Assembly (NCBI GenBank): GCA_964437825.1
Contig: CAYTIH010000017.1
Location: 1-44,652 of the forward strand
Length of the DNA stretch: 44,652 nt
DNA from: JBJFCE01 sp964437825
Lineage (GTDB): Bacteria > Bacillota > Clostridia > Lachnospirales > Lachnospiraceae
Direction of reading: 5' to 3'
Positions 9,395 through 17,535 of the stretch are shown here, in pieces; the first letter of the stretch is position 1; each line of letters begins with the position of its first letter. Position numbers and translations under genes: made by a program. The notes under the pieces were generated by a model. That model made no database searches. It was not told the origin of the DNA and worked only from the letters and a program-made list of their open reading frames with translations.

Positions 9395-9620
9395 ATTCTC
9401 TCCTGATGGAACTATATGTTCTGTAATTTAATTATACTGCTTTTATAGTTTAGTCGGGCTTTTTTGATGCTTCCGAGTGTTGAGTATTCATCTGTCTTGT
9501 CGTTTGTCGCTTTTAATTGCAAACCTTGTCAAATGGGAGTAGACTAATCGCAATTCCAATTTTGATCAGGGAGCAAATCGCCCGTTGTCTGCCCCGACAG
9601 AGCACAGAAAGGAAACAAGT

Positions 9621-10032
9621 ATGGACAGACAGAATCTGACTCTGCTCACGGATCTCTATGAGCTTACCATGATGCAGGGCTATTTCAAAAATGAAGATCA
9701 GAACGAAACCGTCATTTTCGATGCTTTTTACCGGAGTAATCCCATGAAAAGCGGTTAGCGATTTGCTGCGGGCTTGAACAGGTCATTGACTACATCAAAC
9801 ACCTGCACTTTTCCGACGCGGATATCCGATATCTTTCAAGTCTCGGCATCTTTGACAAGGACTTCCTCGATTATCTGCATGCGTTTGAATTTACAGGAGA
9901 TATCTATGCCATTCCCGAAGGAACAGTGATGTTCCCCAGAGAGCCTATGCACAAAAGGAGCTGTCCACCCTCTGGGACGAGACCGGACGACTGATCAATC
10001 CGCAGCAGGTATATGTGGATCTGTCCGCGTGA
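9621..10032 (+). pseudogene. pncB: Nicotinate phosphoribosyltransferase remnant (frameshift plus large internal deletion)
   Basis: The ATG at 9621, with AGGAAACAAG just upstream, opens a typical NAPRT N-terminus (LLTDLYELTMMQGYF, then FDAFYRSNPMKSG). It ends early at TAG 9756-9758. Reading continues one frame over, missing one base near 9755, as LAICCGLEQVIDYIKHLHF and on to DIYAIPEGTVMFPREP. At about 9942-9945 the frame changes again and the sequence jumps to AYAQKELSTLWDE and ends NPQQVYVDLSA at TGA 10030-10032, which is the normal family C-terminus. About 350 central codons are missing relative to a full enzyme of about 480 residues, including the catalytic core. It cannot make an active enzyme; NAD salvage would need another copy elsewhere. 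Confidence 0.88.
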
Positions 10033-10072
10033 TTACGGCGTCCTCCATATTCCTGCTTAATTCCTGCTTATC

Positions 10073-10789
10073 TCATCTTCTTCCCGGCTGCTGTGTCAGA
10101 TAAAAGTCTCCGAACTTTCCCTCCAGATACCGGATCAACGGGCGGAATGCAAACGCTATGGATGCTCCGGCCGTATTTAATATTACATCATCAATATCGG
10201 CCTGCCCCACCATCGTCACAAACTGAATCAGCTCGGCAAGCACCACCATTACGATAACTGCGGGCAAAAAATAACGATACTTTGTCATCCTCCTGCTCCA
10301 GATCACGGGCATAAAGAGTGCGCAGGGCATAAATGCCGCCAGATTTCCAAAAATATTCACCGCAATCAAACGCAGGGGCATGGACTGCTTCTGATAGGCA
10401 TGCACATACATTTCGATGGATTTAAACGGTTTCAAATTGCAGTACAGCTCATAATGCTCCCTGGTAAACGGCTCCGCTTCCCAAATATTGCGGTCTCCAA
10501 ACGCCCTTCGAAAAGAGCTTCCGAGAAACAGAAGCGTCGCAGCTGCAATCAGATAAATCACAAACATATAAATATAAGATCTTCGCTGGATTTTCCTCTT
10601 TTGCTCCGCATCATCCGTTCGACGCATCTGATAAACCATTTCTATAAACAAAACCAGTATGGGTGTTACATAAATCAGGATCTTTTGCATGCCGCCCATA
10701 TAATAGGTCTGATCCAGATCCATCGCAAGCCCGATTGCAGCCATCAGCACGGCAAATATAAGCGCAGTATAATGATAACACTTCTTCAT
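10073..10789 (-). CDS. VanZ-family membrane protein
   Basis: A 238-residue protein with about five hydrophobic helices: two N-terminal, one near 50-75, and a C-terminal set. The family signature is in the second half: NLKPFKSI, then NIFGNLAAFMPCALFMP, ELIQFVTMVGQADIDDVILNT and a final helix. VanZ proteins raise teicoplanin resistance in some enterococci, but most Firmicutes homologues, like this one, stand alone with no van genes, and their role is unknown. The gene follows the NAPRT remnant tail to tail with 40 bp between them. It probably has its own transcription unit; a 20-bp tandem repeat lies upstream. Confidence 0.85.
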   Translation of the reverse strand: MKKCYHYTALIFAVLMAAIGLAMDLDQTYYMGGMQKILIYVTPILVLFIEMVYQMRRTDDAEQKRKIQRRSYIYMFVIYLIAAATLLFLGSSFRRAFGDRNIWEAEPFTREHYELYCNLKPFKSIEMYVHAYQKQSMPLRLIAVNIFGNLAAFMPCALFMPVIWSRRMTKYRYFLPAVIVMVVLAELIQFVTMVGQADIDDVILNTAGASIAFAFRPLIRYLEGKFGDFYLTQQPGRR

Positions 10790-10865
10790 AACCGTTTTCC
10801 CACTAACCCGTTATCTTGATCAATCTATTCCTATTATTACCGATAGATTCATATCGGGCAAGTGC

Positions 10866-10930
10866 AAAATGAAGGGATACACAGAAAAATGAAGGGATAC
10901 ACAGAAAAATGAAGGGATACACAGAAAAAT
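10866..10930. repeat. 20-bp direct tandem repeat, 3.25 copies
   Basis: The unit gaagggatacacagaaaaat occurs three times without a mismatch at 10871-10930, preceded by a partial unit (aaaat) at 10866-10870. It lies between the start of the vanZ-family gene and the end of spoVT. Perfect identity suggests recent expansion by slippage. The last unit runs into the hairpin at 10927-10952. Confidence 0.95.
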
Positions 10931-10952
10931 TCACAGAAAATTCCGTGAATTT
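10927..10952 (-). terminator. Weak hairpin downstream of spoVT
   Basis: Minus-strand RNA can form an 8-bp AT-rich stem (AAATTCAC with GTGAATTT) with a 10-nt loop, followed by a U-rich run. It lies about 30 bp past the spoVT stop and overlaps the end of the tandem repeat. Low GC makes it a weak terminator at best. Confidence 0.4.
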
Positions 10953-10979
10953 CTCCGTACATTATTTCTGTGCGCCGTG

Positions 10980-11525
10980 TTACTGTTCCATCTGCTTACC
11001 GAGAAAACCTGCTGCCGATTGAATCATTTTTTGCTCGGCATCCCCCATTTTCCCTTTCGGGTCATTGTTAATGAGCATTACCGTGCCGATAACATCTCCC
11101 TCGCAAATAATAGGACATATTGCTTCATTCTGATACTCCTCCTGGACGTCCTCGCAAATTGCAAAGAATTTCCGATCCCCCTTTGCGGCAATCAGGGTTT
11201 CCCTATTATCCATTTTCTCCTCGAGGATACGACTGATGCTTTTTCCGAGAAAATTCTTTCCGCCCCCCGCATTCGCAATGAACTGATCCCTGTCCGTAAT
11301 CAACGCAATATGCCCTGACACTGCCGCCAGGCTGTCCGCATACTGCTTTGCAAAACCGCCGATCTCACCGATCGGGGAATATTTTTTTAGGATGATCTCA
11401 CCCTCTCTGTCCGTAAAAATTTCAAGGGGATCACTTTCTCTAATACGCAGGGTACGTCTGATCTCCTTTGGAATCACAATTCGCCCCAGATCATCGATAC
11501 GCCTGACTATTCCTGTTGCTTTCAT
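10980..11525 (-). CDS. spoVT: Stage V sporulation protein T, AbrB-type transcriptional regulator
   Basis: A 181-residue protein. Residues 1-50 are an AbrB/SpoVT swapped-hairpin DNA-binding domain (MKATGIVRRIDDLGRIVIPK). Residues 55-178 form a GAF-like domain ending in GTVMLINNDPKGKMG. Length and both domains match SpoVT of Bacillus, a forespore regulator that tunes sigma-G genes and spore dormancy. The ligand of the GAF domain is unknown in general. GGAGG lies 10 nt before the ATG. A sigma-G-like promoter is suggested upstream. The protein supports a spore-forming host. Confidence 0.93.
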   Translation of the reverse strand: MKATGIVRRIDDLGRIVIPKEIRRTLRIRESDPLEIFTDREGEIILKKYSPIGEIGGFAKQYADSLAAVSGHIALITDRDQFIANAGGGKNFLGKSISRILEEKMDNRETLIAAKGDRKFFAICEDVQEEYQNEAICPIICEGDVIGTVMLINNDPKGKMGDAEQKMIQSAAGFLGKQMEQ

Positions 11526-11573
11526 ATAAAAATTCCTCCATTTATCCGTTTAGCATCTTGATTAACGTGATAC

Positions 11574-11602
11574 TAGTATCTGTAAACAAAGGAATTTTAT
11601 AC
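11574..11602 (-). promoter_or_regulatory. Possible sigma-G-like promoter of spoVT
   Basis: On the minus strand GTATA (11598-11602) and GATACTA (11574-11580) are 17 bp apart, about 50 bp before the spoVT start. This resembles the sigma-G pattern (-35 GNATR, -10 CATNNTA) with mismatches. spoVT is sigma-G-dependent in Bacillus subtilis; transfer to this host is inference. Confidence 0.25.
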
Positions 11603-11692
11603 CGAAACCTGAATGCTAATTTCTCATTAGAAAATTTACGTCGTCATTCCTGAATTTCTTTTTTATTCATAAAATTTTGAAGCAGAGCCGTT

Positions 11693-12820
11693 TTAATCAT
11701 AATATGCATGATACTCCACTTCATCCGTATCATCCTGGCAGCTCTTTGCATATTCCTCCAGCTCACCCCTTGCTTTTCGAAAGCACTCTAACAGCTTATC
11801 CGAAAAGACGCCGCATTCTCCCTGTAAAATCATATGAAAGGCTGCGTCAAGGGAATATGCATTTTTATATACGCTCTCACTGATCAGGGCATTATAACAG
11901 TCCGCAATGGATACGATCTGCGCCGAAATCGGGATTTCATCCCCTTTCAGTCCGTCCGGATATCCTGCTCCGTCATATTTTTCATGATGATAACGGCAAA
12001 TGTCCCTGCAGCACTTAACATATTCCTCATCCCAGATGCCGTTAATGCTGTCAATGATATCACATCCCCGGATGGAATGAGACTTCATATATTCAAATTC
12101 TTCCTCGGTAAATTTCCCGGGCTTTAGCAAAATGCTGTCCGGAATCATGATCTTTCCGACATCATGCAGTGCGCTTGCGGATGCGATCATTTTAATCTGA
12201 TCCGGCGTCAGCCGATATTCCGGATAGCTTCTCATCATATGGATCGCAATGATTTCCGTAAACTTCCGGATCCGCTTGATATGGTTTTTGCTCTCTGTGT
12301 TACGAAATTCCACAACCGTGCCCAGGATATCAATAATATTGGCATTACTTTTTTTCAACTGCACGGACTGATTTTGAAGAAGCTTATACTGATTGTGCAG
12401 GGTCGCAGTCTGCTTTTCCAGTCTCTCCCTGAAATCATTTTTCTGCATATAAAGCTGCGCCAGCTTCTTGACCCTCTTTTTGACAAGAGCCGCATTAAAA
12501 GGCTTTCGAATAAAATCGGAAATTCCGTAATCAAAGCATTCTTCGACCAGATCCAGGGACTGTTCTCCGGTTACAATCAGGACCGGACAGGTGTCCATAT
12601 ACTTTTTTTCATTCATGATTTTCAAAAGCTCGACGCCGCCCACTTCCGGCATGACGACATCCAGCAGGATTGCCGCCAGGTCATTTTGACATACCTCTAT
12701 CAGCCCCAGCGCATCCTTTCCGTTTTCCGCTTCCAGTATCGTGTATTCATCCTTCAGCGCATCCCCCAGCATGGCCCTGTTGAACTTAGAATCATCTACA
12801 ATCAGTATCGTATCCCTCAT
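11693..12820 (-). CDS. Response regulator with HD-GYP domain (predicted c-di-GMP phosphodiesterase)
   Basis: A 375-residue protein. The receiver domain occupies 1-120, with acidic D9/D10, phospho-acceptor D54 (LLDVVMPE) and K106. A coiled-coil-like linker follows (125-165), then an HD-GYP domain: H180 in the first helix, ALHDVGK (HD 219-220), HHEKYDGAGYPDGL with GYP at 286-288, and SIADCYNAL. The metal-binding and GYP residues are intact, so it should hydrolyse c-di-GMP when phosphorylated. No histidine kinase is adjacent. It follows the FapA/DUF342 gene by 46 bp with a good GGAAAGGA site, so the two probably share an mRNA. Close relatives with degenerate active sites act only as signalling adaptors, but nothing here suggests that. 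Confidence 0.92.
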   Translation of the reverse strand: MRDTILIVDDSKFNRAMLGDALKDEYTILEAENGKDALGLIEVCQNDLAAILLDVVMPEVGGVELLKIMNEKKYMDTCPVLIVTGEQSLDLVEECFDYGISDFIRKPFNAALVKKRVKKLAQLYMQKNDFRERLEKQTATLHNQYKLLQNQSVQLKKSNANIIDILGTVVEFRNTESKNHIKRIRKFTEIIAIHMMRSYPEYRLTPDQIKMIASASALHDVGKIMIPDSILLKPGKFTEEEFEYMKSHSIRGCDIIDSINGIWDEEYVKCCRDICRYHHEKYDGAGYPDGLKGDEIPISAQIVSIADCYNALISESVYKNAYSLDAAFHMILQGECGVFSDKLLECFRKARGELEEYAKSCQDDTDEVEYHAYYD

Positions 12821-12866
12821 AGTTTTCCTTTCCGAAATTTTTCCCTTCCGCTTTCCCCTTGTTTTG

Positions 12867-15047
12867 TCAGCTGTTCAGTACAACCATTTGATTATCCACA
12901 CGCTTGAGAATGATATTGGTCTGATTTCCGGCCTCCCATCTGCGTCCGTTCATATCAATGACAGTGCCCTCATAAGCCTGCCCGGTAATAACAATCCTTG
13001 CTTCGTTTGCCTTCTGGAATTTCTTCTCAATCGCATCCTTTTGTTCGTATATCTGCGATAATTCCTGTTCCCTTGTATAAATAGCACTTTCTATTTTCTT
13101 AAAAACATCCATACGGTTACGGCGCTCCGGAGGATATTTTAGCTGCAGATCTGCAAAGGAATTTTTGAGTATCTGCAGCTGACGCTCCACTTCAAAAGCA
13201 TTCTCATCCAGCTGCTTTCTGTCCTTAAGAAACTGCTCGCTTGCTCCGATTCTCAGCATGGTATGAAGACCGGCTTTATTGCCCACATTGGTCAGCTTAA
13301 AGCCTTTCTCCGCATATGCCCTTCCTCCTGCCAGTATTAATTGACTATATATCATACCCTCTGCAAACAATTCACTGTTTAAACTGCTGTTAACCTGTAT
13401 ATCCCCGCCGGAATACACCTTCACGGTTTCAAAAAATTTACTGATGATTTCCTTATCCGCTTTCAGATATCCGTTGCCGGAAGCGTTCATTCCTTTTTTG
13501 AGTACAATACGTCCGCCGCTTTCAATCGTGGCCGCACCCACATTTCCGTCTATCACAACGTCATCCGTTGCCTTAATCGTTGTCCCGTTGCCTACATCGC
13601 CCTTAATATAGATGCTGCCGTCAAACTCCAGATTTCCCGTTGCCATTGTAACCTCATCCAGGTTCATCTGCCTGGAAATCTCCAGGTTGTTTCCCGACAG
13701 TTCAATCTTACCGTCGATCGCAGCATAATAGGTCTTTCTGTCCTGCTCTAAGGTAAATCCTTTTCCGGTAAGAATGCTCTGTTCAAAGCCTTTTCTTGCT
13801 TCTATGACTTCCCCGGTTACCTTATAGCCCTTCGTTCCCTCCTGCGCCTCATGATAATAAGCGATTTTCTGATCCTTTGTTACATGCTCGAACCATTCCA
13901 CATTCTGGTAATCCGCAGATCCGTCTTCCAATATTTTGGGCTTTTTGTCCAGATCTGTCCGGAAAAAGAATTCATACCAGCCGTCCTCTCCCTTATGAGG
14001 AATTTCCCCCTGTGCAATCAGAATCGGCGTCTTTCCGTAATTTCCCGCTGCAATCTGTTCCAGCTTTTCTTCCAGAATTCCCTTGCAGATATGACTCTGG
14101 GCAAGGATTTCCTTTAACCCATTCTTTGTAATTTTTTTCCGGATAAATTCCGGCTTTTCCAGAAGGACACTGATATATGCCTGCATACCGTTTTGTTCGA
14201 TTGTGATCACGAAATCCTCTGCCTGTATCTGCCCGCTGTAGGTATCCTCCTGCTCTTGACTGCTCTGATTCAAAAGAGACAAACGTTTTCTCTTCATCTC
14301 CCCTGCCGGATACATCAGGCTTTTATAAGAATCAACCGAAATCCCCTGTTCCAGACCGAGACGAATTTCCCTCATCTGCTCCCAGGAATATAACACCGAC
14401 GCATATTGCTTGATATCCACCCGGTGCTCCAGACCGAGACGGATTTCCCTCATCTGTCTCCAGCGAAGCCCGGTATTGGCATAACATCCCACATCCAAAC
14501 CGATTTCCAGCCCTTTTCGTATCTCGGCCAGGGAAGCTCCCCTGTATTCCTTTGACAGATACGGCGTCAAATCCACCCCGTTTTCCATCGCAAGCCGGAT
14601 CTCATACAGCTGTTCCGCATCATAGCCTTCACTGATATATCTTAAAATATTCGCTCCGGACATCCGCGCTTTACGGAGCTGTCTTAAAATGCCCGCGTCA
14701 TATTTTACATAACTCAAAAGATTGATTCCGTTTCGCAGACCCTTTCTGATCTGGCGCATCTTATCATATGGGATTTCCGGAGACGCATACAGACTCGTAT
14801 CGACATGATCGCGCAGACCCTTACGGATTTCCTCCATCTGGAACCAGTCATACTCCGGATTGGCATAAAGCTCCGCCGGATAATGCTCCTGCAGTCCCAG
14901 TCGGATCTGGCGCATTTGAATTGCAAGATATTTTTTGTTCGCATAGACAGAGGTATTAATGCCTGCTTCCCTGCCTTCTGCAATTTCAGCGATTTGATCC
15001 GCTGTAAAACCAGCATTTAAAAAGTATTGTTGTTCTTTGTCATTCAT
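12867..15047 (-). CDS. FapA/DUF342 protein with N-terminal 25-residue solenoid repeats
   Basis: 726 residues from the ATG at 15047; a GTG at 15095 gives 16 more residues that do not resemble the repeats and has no better ribosome site. Residues 14-260 contain about ten copies of a 25-residue repeat with core QMREIRLGLEQGIDVSxYA. The DUF342/FapA region follows (about 310-590): a beta-helical series with TIKATDDVVIDGNVG, GGRIVLKKGMNASGNG and FETVKVYSGGDIQV. A charged coiled coil runs to about 690, then a small beta end. FapA-type proteins are cytoplasmic, polymer-like and linked to cell shape and, in Vibrio, to glucose-PTS signalling; the function here is unknown. It has its own promoter with a roughly 160-nt leader and precedes the HD-GYP regulator in an operon. 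Confidence 0.85.
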   Translation of the reverse strand: MNDKEQQYFLNAGFTADQIAEIAEGREAGINTSVYANKKYLAIQMRQIRLGLQEHYPAELYANPEYDWFQMEEIRKGLRDHVDTSLYASPEIPYDKMRQIRKGLRNGINLLSYVKYDAGILRQLRKARMSGANILRYISEGYDAEQLYEIRLAMENGVDLTPYLSKEYRGASLAEIRKGLEIGLDVGCYANTGLRWRQMREIRLGLEHRVDIKQYASVLYSWEQMREIRLGLEQGISVDSYKSLMYPAGEMKRKRLSLLNQSSQEQEDTYSGQIQAEDFVITIEQNGMQAYISVLLEKPEFIRKKITKNGLKEILAQSHICKGILEEKLEQIAAGNYGKTPILIAQGEIPHKGEDGWYEFFFRTDLDKKPKILEDGSADYQNVEWFEHVTKDQKIAYYHEAQEGTKGYKVTGEVIEARKGFEQSILTGKGFTLEQDRKTYYAAIDGKIELSGNNLEISRQMNLDEVTMATGNLEFDGSIYIKGDVGNGTTIKATDDVVIDGNVGAATIESGGRIVLKKGMNASGNGYLKADKEIISKFFETVKVYSGGDIQVNSSLNSELFAEGMIYSQLILAGGRAYAEKGFKLTNVGNKAGLHTMLRIGASEQFLKDRKQLDENAFEVERQLQILKNSFADLQLKYPPERRNRMDVFKKIESAIYTREQELSQIYEQKDAIEKKFQKANEARIVITGQAYEGTVIDMNGRRWEAGNQTNIILKRVDNQMVVLNS
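14268..15008 (-). repeat. Tandem 75-bp coding repeats (EIRxGLExGxD solenoid)
   Basis: About ten imperfect 75-bp units encode 25-residue repeats. Examples of the core are QMRQIRLGL, QMEEIRKGL, KMRQIRKGL, QLYEIRLAM, SLAEIRKGL and QMREIRLGL, each followed by a Gly/His-Val/Ile-Asp turn and a conserved Tyr. The period and helix-turn spacing suggest an alpha-solenoid. The copies have diverged at DNA level, so the array is old. Confidence 0.85.
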
Positions 15048-15151
15048 ATCGTGCACCGATTTCCGAAAGGCGAAACCCGCAAAGCGGCAGTTCACTTTCT
15101 GCGCTTTTGAATTTCTTGATTTGCTGGATTAAAAAATTACATCCTTGCCCT

Positions 15152-15191
15152 GTCGTGCCCATCCAAGAGCCCTTCCGGTGTTTTGCACGAC
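15152..15191 (-). promoter_or_regulatory. Leader hairpin in the 5' UTR of the FapA/DUF342 operon
   Basis: Minus-strand RNA has a 7-bp stem (GTCGTGC with GCACGAC) enclosing a purine-rich 26-nt loop that includes CACCGGAAGGGC, with a run of six U about 17 nt later. It starts about 20 nt after the predicted transcription start. I could not match it to a c-di-GMP-I, c-di-GMP-II or other riboswitch I know. Confidence 0.4.
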
Positions 15192-15212
15192 TGTTACTTT
15201 GGTACTAAATCG

Positions 15213-15242
15213 ATTATAACATATACCGATCTGTTTTTACAA
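15213..15242 (-). promoter_or_regulatory. Promoter for the FapA/DUF342 - HD-GYP operon
   Basis: On the minus strand TTGTAA (15237-15242) and a perfect TATAAT (15213-15218) lie 18 bp apart, about 165 bp before the ATG at 15047. Confidence 0.7.
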
Positions 15243-15305
15243 TCCATCCATATTGTAAATTTTGAAATATTTTTGTTTTGTCCTGTGCACAATTTGAGGT
15301 AACTA

Positions 15306-16121
15306 TTACATTTTATTCAGAATATCCACAGTATGAGCACTGGCGCCCATAAGCTCCATCCGCTCGCAGGTTGCAAAATGATACTGTAAAAAAGCATGAA
15401 ACGTTTCTTCGTCCATAGAACGCAAAACCGCCCTCATATAGTCGGCCGGGCCGTCCGCTGCAATTATCTTCACTCTGGTAAGCTCCGCCGCCTGATTGAG
15501 AGCGTCAATATCTTCAAGCCTGACATAGTCGTACAAGTCCTTCGGCCTTGAAACACAATGAAATTCGGCGTTCAGTCTGCCATCCTCCATGCATTCCCTG
15601 ATATGTCCTTCTTGAAATCCGTAGGTAAGCACTCCGTATTCATTCATCACATAGGCAGCCAGAATATACCCTCCCGGCCTTGTTACGCGCTTTGCCTCGC
15701 GCAGTGCCTGCAGCTTATCTTCAAAAGTATATAAATGATATAGCGGGCCAAACAGGAGTGTCAGATCAAATGTATTGTCTGCAAAACGTTTTAAACGAAG
15801 CGCATTCCCCTGATAAGCTTTGACTGCACTGCTTTTTTGCTTTAACCGTCCCACATGACAGCGTACCAGATCCACCGCCGTAACATCGTAGCCTTCCTGT
15901 GCAAGCGCAATCGAATATGCGCCGGTTCCCGCACCGATATCCAGAATTTTCAGGGAGCCGCCGCCTTCGCCCTGCACCGCCTGCGCACGGCTTTGTCCCT
16001 TCAATCTCTCCAGACATTCATGAATATATTTCATGGAGGTTATGTATTCTACCTGTCCGTGCCGTCTGGTAAGCCGCTTATCCTCATTGAATTTGTTATA
16101 ATATTCTTCTAACTCGGTCAC
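15306..16121 (-). CDS. Class I SAM-dependent methyltransferase
   Basis: A 271-residue protein with the Rossmann methyltransferase fold. Motif I LDIGAGTGAYSIALA starts at about residue 60, followed by VTAVDL (motif II acidic residue) and FDLTLLFGPLYHLYTFEDK, typical of UbiE/small-molecule enzymes in Clostridia. The start is GTG, with AAGGA about 11 nt upstream and no better ATG. It lies 29 bp after the SGNH lipoprotein gene and may share its transcript. The substrate is not deducible; no biosynthetic cluster surrounds it. Confidence 0.85.
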   Translation of the reverse strand: MTELEEYYNKFNEDKRLTRRHGQVEYITSMKYIHECLERLKGQSRAQAVQGEGGGSLKILDIGAGTGAYSIALAQEGYDVTAVDLVRCHVGRLKQKSSAVKAYQGNALRLKRFADNTFDLTLLFGPLYHLYTFEDKLQALREAKRVTRPGGYILAAYVMNEYGVLTYGFQEGHIRECMEDGRLNAEFHCVSRPKDLYDYVRLEDIDALNQAAELTRVKIIAADGPADYMRAVLRSMDEETFHAFLQYHFATCERMELMGASAHTVDILNKM

Positions 16122-16150
16122 CTTATTTTTTTCCTTCTGTCAAGGCAGCG

Positions 16151-17479
16151 TCAGTGCGCTGCCAGAAGGCCTAACAGGGTAAACACATCCCCTGTGGAAT
16201 CCGGTGCTTTCCTGATTACGACAGTATGCTCGCCCGCCTCATCGGAGGTAAACACCTCTCTGGTCTCGGCATAATTGCCCCAGCCGCCGGAAAAATCCGC
16301 GTTCAGGGTGGCTGCCCATTCTCCGTCAATATATACCTCAAACTGTCCGCCGTTACCGTCCGTAGTGCAATAATATAGAATGCCCAGATTACGGCAGTTC
16401 ACGGTAAAGGTCAGATTTCCCTCGCCTTCCTCGCAGGTCCAGTCATTCGGAAAAGCATCAAATCTGCTGCTCTCCTCAAACGTTCCCAAATCATCCGGTG
16501 TCAGATTCCCGCTGTCCAGAATTTCCGCATCCAGATATCCTTCATAAGTCACCGGTTCTATATCAAAGAGCTGCGGTTGTCCGAAACTGTCCATCTGTGC
16601 ATAAACACTGTTCAGATATTTCCACAGAATCTCAGCGGTAATTGCATGTCCCATCGCCGAGGGATGAACCGTATCTCCGGAAAGCTGCTTTTCCGTGTAG
16701 ACGCCGTTTACGATCATATCGTTAATCACATTTGTATAGCTTACCATGGGAAGCTTGTAATGAAAGCCGATGAGTACATGAACATCCTGCGCTGTGGAAC
16801 CGTTTGTCTGTCCCATAAACAGCAGCATAACCGCCGGGTGATCCTCAGAAAGCAGGATTTTTCTGACAAGGTTGTCATAACTTATCTTGCTGCCCGCGGA
16901 GCCGTCGTCGTTTACGGAGAATTCTACAAGCACCAGATCCGGATGATAATCCAGAACATCCTTTTGAACGCGGTGAACGGCAAGATAGGAATCCGTCGCG
17001 CCGATTCCGGCATTGATAAATTCAAACTCGGTATCCGGAAATGTCTCGGACCACCATTCAAAAAACAAATCGGCGTAACATTTCTTGAAACCGACCTCGG
17101 AATCATCCGAGCCGGAGGAAATCGTCCCCTGCGTGATCGAACCGCCGATGCAGGCAATGGTAACCTTTTCTCCTGCCGCCGCTTTTTTCATAACGGCCGC
17201 AAGTGCCGTATCGTCGCAGCTGTCCCACATATCCGCCCTTGCCATTTCTTCCTCGGAAACATAATCCGTTAAGGGCACGATTCCGGCATTTTGCATATTC
17301 TCCGGCTGTCCGGGATCCGCGCTGTCCGGGATAACGTCTTCTTCCTGCGTTTCTCCCGTATCCTGCGCGTCAGTAATCTCCGTATCCTTCCCGCTGCCCG
17401 CGTCATTGCCGCATCCGCTTAAAATAAGTACAATGGCAAAGCACAAGCATATCCATCTGCTTCCCCGTTTCACCGACAT
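16151..17479 (-). CDS. Secreted SGNH/GDSL-hydrolase lipoprotein
   Basis: A 442-residue protein with a lipoprotein signal (hydrophobic run then LSGC lipobox, Cys about 22) and a charged linker rich in Asp/Glu/Thr. The SGNH domain has ACIGGSITQG (nucleophile Ser), VEFSVNDDG and the catalytic DTVHPSAMGH. A C-terminal beta-rich domain of about 130 residues (YEGYLDAEIL ... FEVYIDGEWAATL) resembles an accessory carbohydrate-binding or jelly-roll module. It probably removes acyl groups from polysaccharide at the cell surface, as carbohydrate esterases do (inference). The start has AGGACGGAG upstream, and an AT-rich gap with TATAAT boxes precedes it. Confidence 0.85.
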   Translation of the reverse strand: MSVKRGSRWICLCFAIVLILSGCGNDAGSGKDTEITDAQDTGETQEEDVIPDSADPGQPENMQNAGIVPLTDYVSEEEMARADMWDSCDDTALAAVMKKAAAGEKVTIACIGGSITQGTISSGSDDSEVGFKKCYADLFFEWWSETFPDTEFEFINAGIGATDSYLAVHRVQKDVLDYHPDLVLVEFSVNDDGSAGSKISYDNLVRKILLSEDHPAVMLLFMGQTNGSTAQDVHVLIGFHYKLPMVSYTNVINDMIVNGVYTEKQLSGDTVHPSAMGHAITAEILWKYLNSVYAQMDSFGQPQLFDIEPVTYEGYLDAEILDSGNLTPDDLGTFEESSRFDAFPNDWTCEEGEGNLTFTVNCRNLGILYYCTTDGNGGQFEVYIDGEWAATLNADFSGGWGNYAETREVFTSDEAGEHTVVIRKAPDSTGDVFTLLGLLAAH

Positions 17480-17535
17480 TCTCCGTCCTTTCCTTATTAA
17501 TTATAAATATATTATAAATTATAAAATTATCAGAT

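Noticed and set aside
5799..10032. Bacteriocin export locus (ABC pair plus precursor)
   Set aside because: No C39 peptidase domain, double-glycine leader peptide or immunity gene is seen; the adjacent remnant is a NAD-salvage gene.
10073..10789. Glycopeptide-resistance cluster suggested by VanZ
   Set aside because: No vanH, vanA, vanX or vanS/R genes are present; stand-alone VanZ-family proteins are common in Firmicutes.
10866..10930. CRISPR array at the 20-bp repeat
   Set aside because: The copies are head to tail with no spacers, and there are no cas genes.
15096..15212. Known c-di-GMP-I or -II riboswitch before the FapA operon
   Set aside because: The conserved core bases of either class could not be located in the leader.
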